Assembly (NCBI GenBank): GCA_007570785.1
Contig: ML664173.1
Location: 13,611,933-13,675,932 of the forward strand
Source of the DNA: Antilocapra americana
Taxonomy: Eukaryota > Chordata > Mammalia > Artiodactyla > Antilocapridae
Length of the DNA: 64,000 nt
Reading direction: 5' to 3'
Position 1 is the first letter of the stretch, and each line of letters begins with the position of its first letter. The position numbers were made by a program, and so were the translations under genes. The notes under the pieces were generated by a model. It did not search any database, was not told where the DNA came from, and worked only from the letters and a program-made list of their open reading frames with translations. This document shows positions 1-23,017 of this stretch, one piece after another.

Positions 1-19
1 AGACTAGTGTATCGGAGGT

Positions 20-210
20 GAACCCTGGTTCCATAAGAGTGTGACTTTGAACAAATTCCTTAACTTTTCTGTGCTTCCATGGGCTCATATTTAAATTAGG
101 GAAAATAAATGGTATTTCTCTCCATCTCTAAGGTTGTTGTGAGGATTGAATGAGATAATCCATGTGAAGTGCTTGTTGAAGGGTTAGCTGTGAGTATCAT
201 CTGAACGAGT
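20..210 (+). mobile_element. MIR SINE
   Basis: TTGAACAAATTCCTTAACTT, AAGGTTGTTGTGAGGATTGA and ATGAGATAATCCATGTGAAG follow the MIR consensus. Confidence 0.8.
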
Positions 211-1401
211 GAGTGACGCTATCTGTGTCCACGTGCAAGGGTGGTAGGTATGGCTGTGGGGACAGTACCTGAGAGGGAGGAGGGTGTTGGATTGGTGAGG
301 CGACTTGCGAAGAGGCCTCCAGTAGATTTAATTTTGTTCTGCCGACACTGGGGAGGCATTGAAACTTATTAAGAGATAAGATGTGATTAGGTTGCTAGTT
401 TAGAAAGACAGCTCTAGCAGGAGTGTGATGGACTGGAAGGAGGAGCAGACTAGAGGCAATAGTCTCAGGGAGGCGGGAGTGATTCAGGGCCCAGAGGTTG
501 ACAGATGGCAGGGGTGAGCCAGATCAGGTCTGCAGTCTGGAGGTCAGGAGGTCAAGGTGTATGTGTGATGATGCTGGTTCCGGAAAGGGAGGAGGAAGCA
601 TGGCTTTGGAGATGAGTTTTTGGTGTGTGTTCTAGGCCTGGGGCTTGTCTCAGGAAGGAGACGTGAGTGTGTAGCATACAGGTGTTAGTGACACAGTGAC
701 ACTGCCCTGAGGGGGCATACAGAGGGGAGGGCAGTGTGTAAAGCAGCGTTCAAGGTGCTCAGAGGGGCGCTGGGGAAGCAGCTGAGAAGGCAGGAGTGGA
801 CGGGGAGGCTGGAGGAGAAGAAGGGGGGTGCCCGGCAGAGTCTCCAGGGGCAGGAGACGCTGGCAGTCCAGGTGCTGCAGAGACTGTGGGGAAGGAGGCC
901 TGGGAAGGGTGGTGTGGGAGGCCTGGCAGCTCTGACCAGGAGGCTTCTGGGGATGGTCAGCGGGTGGGGTGCTGCAGGGCTGGCTGCTGTCTGGGAAGCT
1001 TGAAGTGCGATTTCTCTTCCTGCAAAATGAGCGAAATCTTTACTCTGTGAAAAACTGTTGCATCTCAAAGTATTTTATTGTTATTACTTCCTTGTTTACT
1101 AGAAAGTTGCCCAGAGTATTGGGTTTTGGTCTCAGTTTCCCATTCTGGGCTCTCTGCTTCTCTCTAGTGCAGTGGTTCTCAGCCCTGACTGCACATTTTT
1201 CATAGAATCTGTTGGAGAGCTTTTAAAAAATTCTGAGGTTCTTGCTTAATCAATCTGGGATGGGGCCCATGCCTTGTGTATTTTTGTTTCAGTTTTAAGC
1301 TTTCCAGAGGAGACTAACGTACAGTTTGCCCTTTCGTGGTGATACCTTGCTACTGGTGTCATGTAGTAACAGACGTGGTGACTGGGAACCTGTGTACTGT
1401 G

Positions 1402-1608
1402 ACTTCCCTGGTGGCTCAGGTAGTGAAGAATCTGCCTGCAGTGCAGGAGACCCGGGTTCGACCCCTGGGTTGGGAAGATCCCCTGGAGAAGGGAATGGCA
1501 ATCCATTCTAATATTCTGGCCAGGAGAAACCCATGGACAGAGGAGCCTTGGCAGGCTGCAGTCCATGGGGCCACAAAAAAGTTGGATACGACTGAACAGC
1601 TAACACTC
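1402..1608 (+). mobile_element. Bov-tA SINE
   Basis: Full-length ruminant tRNA-Glu-derived SINE: CTTCCCTGGTGGCTCAG head, GAATCTGCCTGCAGTGCAGG body with box B-like GGGTTCGACCC, and the GACAGAGGAGCCTTGGCAGG to GACTGAACAG tail. Confidence 0.92.
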
Positions 1609-1724
1609 ACTCACTCATACTGTGCAAAGAGCCATGTTCTGAAAGGCCCTATGAAGCTGGTCGTAGTGTTACCCACTTGAAACCCACGGGTGGAGACGTG
1701 AGGTTGCGAGAGCCATCTAGAGCG

Positions 1725-1865
1725 AGCATGTGGGCCAAGGGACAGAGTCTGACTTTGTCACTGACTGAGTCTCTGAGCCTTCCTCACCTGTGTGTCCATC
1801 AGTAAAGTGGGGGATCGGACTTAACCTCTAGTAGCCCTCCCTGCCCTGTAGGGCAGTGTCTTGTC
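1725..1865 (+). mobile_element. MIR SINE fragment
   Basis: GACTTTGTCACTGACTGAGT, CTCTGAGCCTTCCTCACCTG and CAGTAAAGTGGGGGAT match the MIR core loosely. Confidence 0.55.
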
Positions 1866-2553
1866 AACAGCTCTAGGTCTTGAATTTTAAATGTTTTTAA
1901 AGCATAATGTTTATAAAGTAAAATTGGAAAATATAGAAAAGTATTAAAAAGTTAGACATAATCTGAGGATCAGTGTTTATCCATGCAGATTGATGTACAA
2001 CATTCTATTGTAATAGGATCCCTGTGTTCCTAGGAGACCTCATATTATAAGAAAACTTCATTGTAAAAATAAGTGTTTCAGTGACGAAAAGAGGTCATGG
2101 GCTATATTCACAATAACTAAATGACTTCTCTAATAGGAATCTTAATAATAACTATGTTCGTAAGCAGACAGACAGCACAGAGCGCACCCAGAGCTCCACA
2201 AAACCGTAGCACCCTTGAGTAGATTCGGGCTGGGTGAAGTAGATGTGTGGGCTTTTGTTCTGGAGTTTGAACTTAACTTCTCTATGGCTGCCAAACTTCT
2301 AACTTCCTGTATGTTCTTAATGCTATTGTCCCTAATGTTTTCTGAGAAAGCAAGAGCCACTAAAGCAAAGCAGCTATAATATATGCATAATTTTTTTCCT
2401 ATATGCTAATTCCTTGGAAGTAAATGTCATGTTTTATCCAACTGGAGTTATTAAAACTCACATTGTAAGAGAGAGGCCTTTATTTCCGTTGCTTCTGGGT
2501 GTTTATGTGCTTGTTTACATGCTTGACATGATTGTATGTATGTGGTCTATCCT

Positions 2554-2692
2554 GGGGAGAAGGCACTGACACCCCACTCCAGTACTCTCGCCTGGGAAAT
2601 CCCAGGGACAGAGGAGCCTGGTGGGCTGCTGTCTGTGGGGTCGCACAGAGTCGGACACCACTGAGAGACTTTGCAGCAGCAGCCTGTCCTGG
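2554..2692 (+). mobile_element. Bov-A-type SINE fragment lacking the tRNA-like head
   Basis: Contains CACTCCAGTACTCTCGCCTG, GACAGAGGAGCCTGGTGGGC and GTCGGACACCACTGAG. The tRNA-derived left part is absent. Confidence 0.88.
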
Positions 2693-2875
2693 GAGCTCTG
2701 GATTAGCTGGCTGGGTTTGAATACTGTCTCTCTAGCTGACAAGCTGTGTGACCTTGAGTGGAATTGCTTAGCCTCAGTTTCCTTGTCAGTAAGGTGAGGG
2801 TAGCCATCGTACCCGCAGCCTAGAGATGAGGTGTGCCTGGTGCTTAGCACAGGGCCTGGCAATAGATGGTAGCCG
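2693..2875 (+). mobile_element. MIR SINE
   Basis: CTGACAAGCTGTGTGACCTT, TAGCCTCAGTTTCCTTGTCA and GTGCTTAGCACAGGGCCTGG. Abuts the Bov-A fragment to its left. Confidence 0.82.
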
Positions 2876-3064
2876 TTTCCAGCAGCAGCATTTTATAAGC
2901 CTTTTCCTGTGCTGGTAAAAAAAAAATGCCCTGAAATGTTTTCTGTGTAATGTTCTTTCCTGTGGACATTCCATCAAGTTAACTATTCCTTTGTTATTGG
3001 GGTTCCCAAGATTTTTGCTGGTAGATTAATCGCAGCATTATGTACGTGTGCACATGCACGTGCG

Positions 3065-3075
3065 CGCACACACAC

Positions 3076-3117
<42 letters not shown>
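3065..3117. repeat. (CA)n microsatellite
   Basis: About 25 CA units with one CG interruption near the left end, in a POMT2 intron; likely length-polymorphic. Confidence 0.95.
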
Positions 3118-3119
<2 letters not shown>

Positions 3120-3394
3120 CATTTTTAAAAATCAGCATATACAAAATGGCTATGGCTAAGAGTTCAGGCTTCTAGGACAAGATATTAATAGAACGTTTTC
3201 CATTTCATTTGGCCACATTCTAGAAAACATAATAGCCTGAATTTTTCATTTAGAAAGTTTGAGGCATGGTCTTGATGACTTTTTAAATGCACTAAACCCT
3301 CTTTGTGTGCTGGAGACTGTTACACTGTGCTGTCAGTTCCTGCCTCTAGGAGGCTGGAACTTGAAAGACAGGACGCAGGGAGGCACAAAGAGAC

Positions 3395-3541
3395 CAATCA
3401 AAAGGGATGACCCAGGGGGAGGGAATCGGGAGGGAGGAGGGAGGGGGGTTTTGGAGGGGGAGCATATGTATACCCATGGCGGATTCATGTCAATGTATAG
3501 CAAAACCAACACAATAAAGTAAAGAAAATTAAAAAAAAAAA
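3395..3541 (+). mobile_element. Ruminant L1 (L1_BT type) 3' tail with poly(A)
   Basis: G-rich GGGAGGGAGGAGGGAGG tract, then ATGTATACCCATGGCGGATT and AAAACCAACACAATAAAGTA followed by a poly(A) run ending at 3541. This is the typical 3' end of young ruminant L1. It ends about 200 bases before the first POMT2 exon here. Confidence 0.82.
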
Positions 3542-3633
3542 AGGGGGCTTTTGTGGGAAGACGCACTTACCAAACGCTGCTTCTGGCCCCATCTGGAAAC
3601 ACGGCCCCTCGGGTGGGTGGCTGGGGCTTCTGA

Positions 3634-16521
<12,888 letters not shown>

Positions 16522-18965
16522 GGCCACTGCGAGGACTCCAGCTTGAGACCAGGACCTTCGTGGGGGCAGCCAGCTGTGGAGCCAGTCCCTGGACCCTCCC
16601 AGCCGTGGAGGAAGCTGCCTGAGGAGCCTGTGCACTTCTGGGGCCTGCCGGCTTCCCACCCCGGAGCGCAACCCGCTGGGGAGCACTGCAGCCCTGCTCC
16701 ATCTGCAGAGGCTCCTCCACCAGGTCTACTCAGCCACAGACAACTTCTCTCTCAGGCCCGTTCCCCATGAGCGGCATGAGGAAGGTTGAGTGTGGGAGAG
16801 TGTGGGGCTGAGTGTGTGAGCGTGCGTGTGTCCATGTGCCTGTGCAGTGTGGACCGTGACTATGGACAGCGGAGCGTCATAAACTCTAAGAAATCGTCCA
16901 GGGCTACAGTAGTATTTTCTGGTGTTTTTTCCTCACTGGATTGGGTTGTAAGATTCATCAGAAATTCTCAGCCCTCCAGGAAGGCTGACTGCACCGACCC
17001 CGCCTTGAGGTATCACCTCGGGTGGAGCCGGCAGGATTGTTAAGGCTGTGCCACCCTCCTTCCCACAAACAAGCAGATCCCTAAGCTGAACACTGCAAGC
17101 TGGAGGGCCCGCCTCCCTGCATGCCCCTGCGTGGCTGCTGCTGGATGTCTCCCCTGTGGCTGCAGGTGGCAGAGCCCTGCCCACAGTGTGTGCTCAGGGG
17201 CCCGGGCCCCAGCATGAGGCAGCCCCGCTGGCCCTCCTCAGCCCTCGGCTCCTCTCTGTCAGGGAAAGCTGGACGTGTGGTTGGTGGGGGGGCACAGCGC
17301 CGCGTCCCTGGTGCTGTGTCCTCAGGGCCCGGGAGCCAGAGGCGACTAGTGACTGCCCGTCCTCTTCCTTCCACACCCAGCCTGGCTGTGAGGTTGGGAC
17401 CCATGTGCTCCGGGGGCAGGGAGAGCCCGCTGGCCCCTCTCCTAGCATCCAGGGCAGGTGTGCGGCAGACCAGGGCCGTGTGTGGGGTTGGGCTGGGCTC
17501 CCAGTGGGGTGTCTGGGGTGGGGTTGCCCTGGCCTTTCTGGGCTAGTTTCCTGTCACTCAGTAAGCTTTCCCCATGCTTCTTTCTCTGGTCCCCAGTGCT
17601 GACTCCCTCCTTTCACTGTTTCACTCCCCTTCCTCTGGGTCACTGTGTCACCAAGTCTGCTTTTCCCCAAGGCCCCAGAGCACCTGGGCATGCATCAGAA
17701 CTTCTCTTTACCACCTTGAAGGCCAAGCAAGCAGCTCAGAGCTGTGCTTTTTATTTCCTCCCCAAAAGAAAGAGAGAAAGAAAACTCTTGGGCCAGAACT
17801 GAACTAACCCAAAGCCAATCCCTCAGCCCACCTCCGTCCTCCTGGTGCATGACAAAATATTTATTTTGTCTCAGAGGACTGTAACGCTTCATGGTTTTAA
17901 CGAACCTCTGCCACTCTCCATCTTTCCTCCGTAGCCCCCACCAGCTCTGCCAAGGTCAGAGCTCTTTTGAGCATCTTTGCTCAGTGGTTGCCACAGAGAC
18001 TGGAAATTGGCCCCAAGGACAGGCTGTGCTCCCCACTGGGTGGTGGGGAGGGAAGCTTCTGGCCATGCTTGAACATTCAGACCGACCATCATTAATGTTA
18101 ATAGAGGAAATGCAGTCACATCCAAAGCAGTGCAGGTTTGTTAATTAGATCTGCCGCCCCTGTGACCTCCCTCTCCCAAGGCTGCAGCCCTTTTGACTTC
18201 CCCCAGCAGGAAGCACTGCTGCTGGGTGCTGAGTCTGGGCTGCTTGCTTAATTGCGTCTCTGGAAGGGAGGGAGAGCAGGGATGGAGAACCCCGCCCAGG
18301 TCCCTTCTCTCCCCCGGCCAGGTTGCTTGCTTCTGAGCTGGGTGGAGGGGGCAGCCCTCTGGGTGGGCTCTCCTGGAGGTGGAATGCGGGAGACCCTGGG
18401 CTTGGCTGTTTCAAAAAACAGTGGCCCCACGATGACAACCAGGAGGTGGTGGCTGTTTCTCGCGGTGCCTTCTTCCTAATAGGAGCTTGTTGGAAGGGAG
18501 ATGCCCTGACGGAGCCAGAGGGGCAGCCACTCTGGTGCAGGTGAGGAGGGCGACCGCTCAGTGGCCTCCTGCCTGGCTGCCCTCCTAATCTGGCCATCCC
18601 GGGGACAAGAGCTTCCTTGGTCTCTTCCACTGCTCCCAGAGATGGGAGAAGAGCTGTCTGCCCCCTCCCGCTTGCTCAGGCTGGCACACGCTTGTGTGGC
18701 TGCATGGGGTGACACAGCTCCAAGGACTCAAGTAAAGTAATTGGAAGGTGCTGGGGAGACGGGCTGTCGGAGCCATGCTCTGCACACAGGCTCCAGCCCC
18801 CGGGAGAAGGTGATACGGCCCGCAGACGTGCTGGTGGAAGAAGGAGACATTTGCCAGCTCAACCTCCAGCCAACTTCTTAAACCACATTTTATATTAAAA
18901 AAAATTTCCACAGATAATCAGAGGCCATTTACTTTTGTAATAAATAGCTCTTATTTTGAATGCCA
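16522..18965 (+). other. POMT2: POMT2 3' untranslated region
   Basis: About 2.44 kb from the POMT2 stop to a probable cleavage site. It has no ORF that resembles a protein family. The end is inferred from the hexamers at 18894-18899 and 18939-18944 and a CA followed by a T/G-rich tract at 18964-18985. A further 3'UTR intron cannot be excluded. Confidence 0.7.
18939..18944 (+). terminator. POMT2: Polyadenylation signal AATAAA for POMT2
   Basis: AATAAA lies about 20 bases before a CA and a TTGTTCTTGTTGT downstream element, the normal layout of a poly(A) site. An ATTAAA 45 bases earlier (18894-18899) could be an alternative. Confidence 0.7.
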
Positions 18966-19604
18966 TGTTGTTCTTGTTGTACTTAATTGAATCTGACTTG
19001 CCCTCTGCCTCCCGGAATGAAAAGAATGTTTTGAGTGCAAGAACCGTTCCATTGTGTCTGGAGTCTGAGCCGTTCTGACTCCAGCAGAGGCCCTGGGCTA
19101 GGCAGGTAAGCCCAGCTGTAGCAGGAGACAGTGAGGCCCTCTCACGGATAAGGTTAGTTGAGTAATGTTGGCCGTTACTTGTGTTTATTTAAACTTATTC
19201 CCAAATAAGCAGGAAGCTGGACCTTGTTTTTCCCTCTTGTAACCTCGTCACACAAGCATAAGGAGGAATGAGAGAGCGAGCACGTCCACTGGGAGACAGC
19301 CGAGCAGCCAGCACTGGAGCGCCAACGTCCATTCTGCTCCCCAGAGGCCCCCTCTTGGCGGGGTCTCCTGATCAGGGGTCACGTTAAGGTCCGAAGGAGG
19401 TAAGAGCTGACGTGTTTTGGAGCGTAGCTGAGGGAGGAGAGGAGTCCAGTGCACTGTGAAACCGGGGGTCTTCGGGACTCCCTGACCCGCCCCTGTCCTG
19501 CTTAGGACCAAGAGGCGCTAGAGGCAAAAGAGGGGGGAATCCCACATCCCCTGGGGGATGGAAGGGTTAGGACAGGACCAAACCCTTCCTGGCACAGCTT
19601 GGTT

Positions 19605-19735
19605 TACCGCCTCCCAACACGTCTGTGACACTGAGTCCTCATGAAGGCCCAGTGAAGTCACCGCTCTTTTTGTCCCCATTCCACCCAGGAGAGATTGGAT
19701 TCCTTACCCGAGGTGCCATGATCGGTCAATAGTAG
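19605..19735 (-). mobile_element. MIR fragment, reverse orientation
   Basis: TGACACTGAGTCCTCATGAA, TTTGTCCCCATTCCACCCAG and GATTCCTTACCCGAGG; diverged. Confidence 0.5.
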
Positions 19736-19745
19736 AGCCCAGGCT

Positions 19746-19966
19746 GGGTTTCCCAGGTGGCGCTAGTGGTGAGGAGTCCTCCCGTCGGTGCAGTGGATGT
19801 GAGAGACCCTGGTTTGATCCCTGGGTTGGGGAGATATCCCCTTGGAAAAGGAAATGGCAAACCCACTCTAGTATCCCTGCCTGGAAGAATCCCACGGACA
19901 GAGGAGCCTGGTGGGCTACAGCCCATGGGTTTGAAAAGAGGTGGACACGACTGAGCACTCGTCAAC
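19746..19966 (+). mobile_element. Bov-tA SINE
   Basis: TTTCCCAGGTGGCGCTAGTG head, TTTGATCCCTGGGTTGGG, then GACAGAGGAGCCTGGTGGGC and GACACGACTGAGCA. Lies between POMT2 and NGB. Confidence 0.92.
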
Positions 19967-20429
19967 AGCAGGGCCAGGCCTCGGCACTGAGGTGGGCTTT
20001 TTCTGCTTCTCCAGCCTGGAGCTGGGACCAGAAGCACCTGCCCAGGTCGGCCTAGATCCCTTGGGGAGAAGGTGTAGCCTCAGATGAGCATGTTCCTTCG
20101 CACTTGCTGCCTAAAGCATTGACAGCTCATCCAGTGCCCGGCGTTTGCTGGTGCACCCAGACCAGTGGTCTTCTGGGAGGAAAAAAGCCCTGATTTGGAG
20201 CATCTGTCCAGTCTCATGGTGCAAGTGCTCCCCCACGGCCTCTTCCAGGCCACCGACTTGATTGATGTCAGTGAGAAACTGGAAAGATGACCCCAGTTGG
20301 CTCTCCCAAGCCATCTAAAAGCCAGCCCCAGCACCCTTTTGACCCAGACCGGGTGACCTTGGCTCGGTCGGAACTATGGATGCAGCTCTTGGTCACAGTC
20401 CATTAAAGTGAGGGAGGCAGAGGCAGTGG

Positions 20430-20670
20430 AGCACAGAGGTCTGGAGGAGGGGCCAGGGTCAGCCTTGAGGTCAAATACTGGCCCCACCGCTTATGAGCCA
20501 GTTACTTAACCTCATTGCCTCCATTTTCTCAACAGTAAGACAAGGGCATAATAAACAGGATCTACTTGACAGAGTTATTATGAGAATGAAGAAAGGTAGT
20601 AATGCAAAGTCCCTTGCACAGCATCTGGACATGGATGCTCAGGACATGTTAGCTCTTTATTATTGGTGAT
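20430..20670 (+). mobile_element. MIR SINE
   Basis: GAGCCAGTTACTTAACCTCA, GCCTCCATTTTCTCAACAGT and CAGAGTTATTATGAGAATGA. Confidence 0.8.
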
Positions 20671-22193
20671 AAAGTGGCCTCCGTGACAACACTGGCTTCT
20701 CCTCGATTAGAACCTCCTGCCCAAGTTTGTGGGCAGATGCCAGGAGGGGGGGCTTCTGTGACTTTCCCCCACCCCCTCAAATATGGAGTCCACCCCTCTG
20801 TCTCCTGGTTGGAATACACCACCCAGACAGCAAGGCTCAGCCAGGTTCCTGGGCCTTTTTGCTTAGGGGAGTGGAGATTAGAGAGCACTCAGCTCCCTCC
20901 TCCTGCCTCCTTGGCTCTAAAAAGGCAGAGCGAATGCTAACCACGGCTTACTAGCCACTAGCTAAGCCCATCGACTCGCTAACCAGTCAGACTCCAGACC
21001 CTGCCCAAAGGAGAAAAGAGGCAAGCAGCATCCCAAGGGTAGACTGTTGCCAGAAAGTGCAAACTGAGTGGAGTGGGAAGCCTTAGATGAGCCAGCAGGC
21101 CTGCACAGAGCCCTGGGCATCTGGGTACTGAAAGATAAAGGTCCCCAGAGACATACGTGGCCCCGCCCCATGACCTGCCGAGCTGGCTGCAGGGCCATGG
21201 GATGCCAACCCTGGACCCTAATCCCTGAGCACCCCAGCTTTCTCCCTTTAGCCCCCAGGCCCTGTGTGTTCTCCCTCGGGGATCTCCTGGACGCCTTAGG
21301 ACACATGCCAGCTGCCTTACAGCTCTGCCCCCCTGCTCCAGTCCAGAAACCCCCAAGATCTGAGGAGGGATGGGGAAGAGGGAAATAAGGTGTGCTCCAA
21401 AGTCCCACGTCCCTGGAAGAGGGAGAGAAGCAAAATGGTTTTGCCAAGCTTGCCCAGGAGCAAGAGAGAAGAGCTCTGCTGGGGCCCTCAGGCCTGATTC
21501 AGGGCCAGCAGAAGCTCTAGAAGGCAAGGATCCCATAGTTCCTGCCTAGCACAGAGTTGGCCAGACTGAAGGGTACACCCGCCTTGTACCCATGGACTAA
21601 AGGAGGTGGACTGAGAGGTTTCTGGAGACCCCACTCCACCCGCCCTTACCACACTGCTGAGGAAACTGGAAAAGAGAGGCGGGCAGACTGATAGAAGACA
21701 GGCTTGGAGATGACATAATCAGAGATAAGTGAGGATCTTATTCTTTAAAACATGGACTGCTAGGACTGGGCTGGGGCCCAAGGCACTTTCAGGCTTGAAA
21801 GAAAAAGGTTCAGGTCTAACTGACAGGTGACCAACCTCACAGCCTGAATGGCAAATTCAGGAGATTCTGTTTCCTGAACTTCAAATTAAAGAAAGAAATA
21901 GTGCTTCTATTTAAACGTGTACGAAAGTCTATTTAAAAAGTCGCTGAATAGTAGAAGGTTCTCGCCGAACCCCCAGTTGTCCAGGCAGTGGAATGCTCAC
22001 CATCGCTACACCTGAGACCCCAGCCCTGGCCAAGCAGCGCTGGGGTTAGAGCTGGAGTTGACAGATTTCTAAGGATGGAGCCTCAAGAAAACGCAGGCCC
22101 GGCTGGACACGGCGGTGGTCTTGGCCCTGTCCCTAAAGCTGAGCGCCTGGTGGCCCCCGAGTGTCCCGCAGACCCTGCTCTACCCTTCGCGGT

Positions 22194-22211
22194 CCCCCCC
22201 CCCCCCCCCCC
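22194..22211. repeat. C18 homopolymer
   Basis: 18 consecutive C upstream of the NGB CpG island; prone to length variation and sequencing error. Confidence 0.9.
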
Positions 22212-22337
22212 GCCTCGTCCCACCGGCAGACGCCCTGGCCCTCTCTGGCCCCCCCCTCGCGGCCGCAGGAAGGAGACCTGGGGTCGGATGCCTCCAGGCA
22301 GCACCTGCCTGGGGTGGCGGAGAGGCGAGCAGTCCTA

Positions 22338-22460
22338 ACTGCTGCGGCTGCTGCTAAGTCGCTTCAGTCGTGTCCGACTCTGTGCGACCCCACCAGGCCC
22401 CTCTGTCCACGGGATTCTCCAGGCAAGAATACTGGAGTGGGTTGCCATTTCCTTCTGTGC
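22338..22460 (-). mobile_element. Bov-A SINE fragment just upstream of the NGB CpG island
   Basis: Reverse-oriented: GCTAAGTCGCTTCAGTCGTG, CTCTGTCCACGGGATTCTCC, ACTGGAGTGGGTTGCCATTT. It ends about 470 bases before the NGB start codon. Confidence 0.92.
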
Positions 22461-22853
22461 CCTAACTAGTAAGCGGTAAAATTGTCACCGGATGAGAAAC
22501 CGAGGTCCCTAGAGGCTGGGCGATTTCCCCGAAGCTCTGAAGCCCTGTCCTTTCCCCAGCTACCAAGTCCGCCGCCAGAGTCGGTCGCCCGGAGATGCGC
22601 GTCCATCTGGACGGAGAGGGGCGGGGGCCGCGGCGGCTTTAAAGGGCCCCAGGCGGGCGGCGCGGGGCGGGGCGCAAGGCAAAGCGGCCGGGAGCGGGGG
22701 TCCCTGGAAGCGCCGGGCCGGCTTGGGCGCCTCCACCTGGGCGGGGAAGGAGCGGTGGCTGGACCAGCCGCCCCCGCCCCGCCACCCACCCCCGGCGCCC
22801 CGGCCGAGGCGCCGAGGCCATAGAAGGCGCCGAGTGGCCGCGTCGCTGCGGAG

Positions 22854-22874
22854 ATGGCGCGGCACGTGCGGTGA
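22854..22874 (+). CDS. Short upstream ORF (6 codons) ahead of NGB
   Basis: ATG with G at -3 and G at +4, five further codons, then TGA at 22872-22874 (peptide MARHVR). It ends 54 bases before the NGB start. It would sit in the NGB 5'UTR if transcription begins upstream of 22854, which was not established here. Confidence 0.35.
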   Translation: MARHVR

Positions 22875-22928
22875 CGGTGCCCGCGCCCCGAGGGTCCCAG
22901 CCCTGCGCCCCGCGTTCCCGGGGCGAGC

Positions 22929-23017
22929 ATGGAGCGCCCGGAGCCCGAGCTGATCCGGCAGAGCTGGCGGGCCGTGAGCCGCAGCCCGCTGGAGCATGGC
23001 ACCGTCCTGTTCGCCAG
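22929..23017 (+). CDS. NGB: NGB coding exon 1, residues 1-30 (part)
   Basis: Starts at the ATG inside the CpG island and ends AG before GTGAGG at 23018, splitting Arg30. Codes helix A and most of helix B. Confidence 0.97.

Larger units (their letters stand above)
18966..22499. other. Intergenic region POMT2-NGB
   Basis: About 3.5 kb. Holds a reversed MIR piece, a Bov-tA SINE (19746-19966), a MIR (20430-20670), the C18 run and a reversed Bov-A fragment (22338-22460). No gene recognised. It may contain distal NGB regulatory sequence, but no specific site can be named. Confidence 0.7.

Noticed and set aside
1402..1608. tRNA gene
   Set aside because: Box-like GGTTCGAnnCC motifs here and in the other Bov-tA copies come from the tRNA-derived SINE head; no cloverleaf of a functional tRNA is kept.
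3065..3117. CRISPR-like regular repeat
   Set aside because: A plain dinucleotide microsatellite without spacers, in a mammalian intron.
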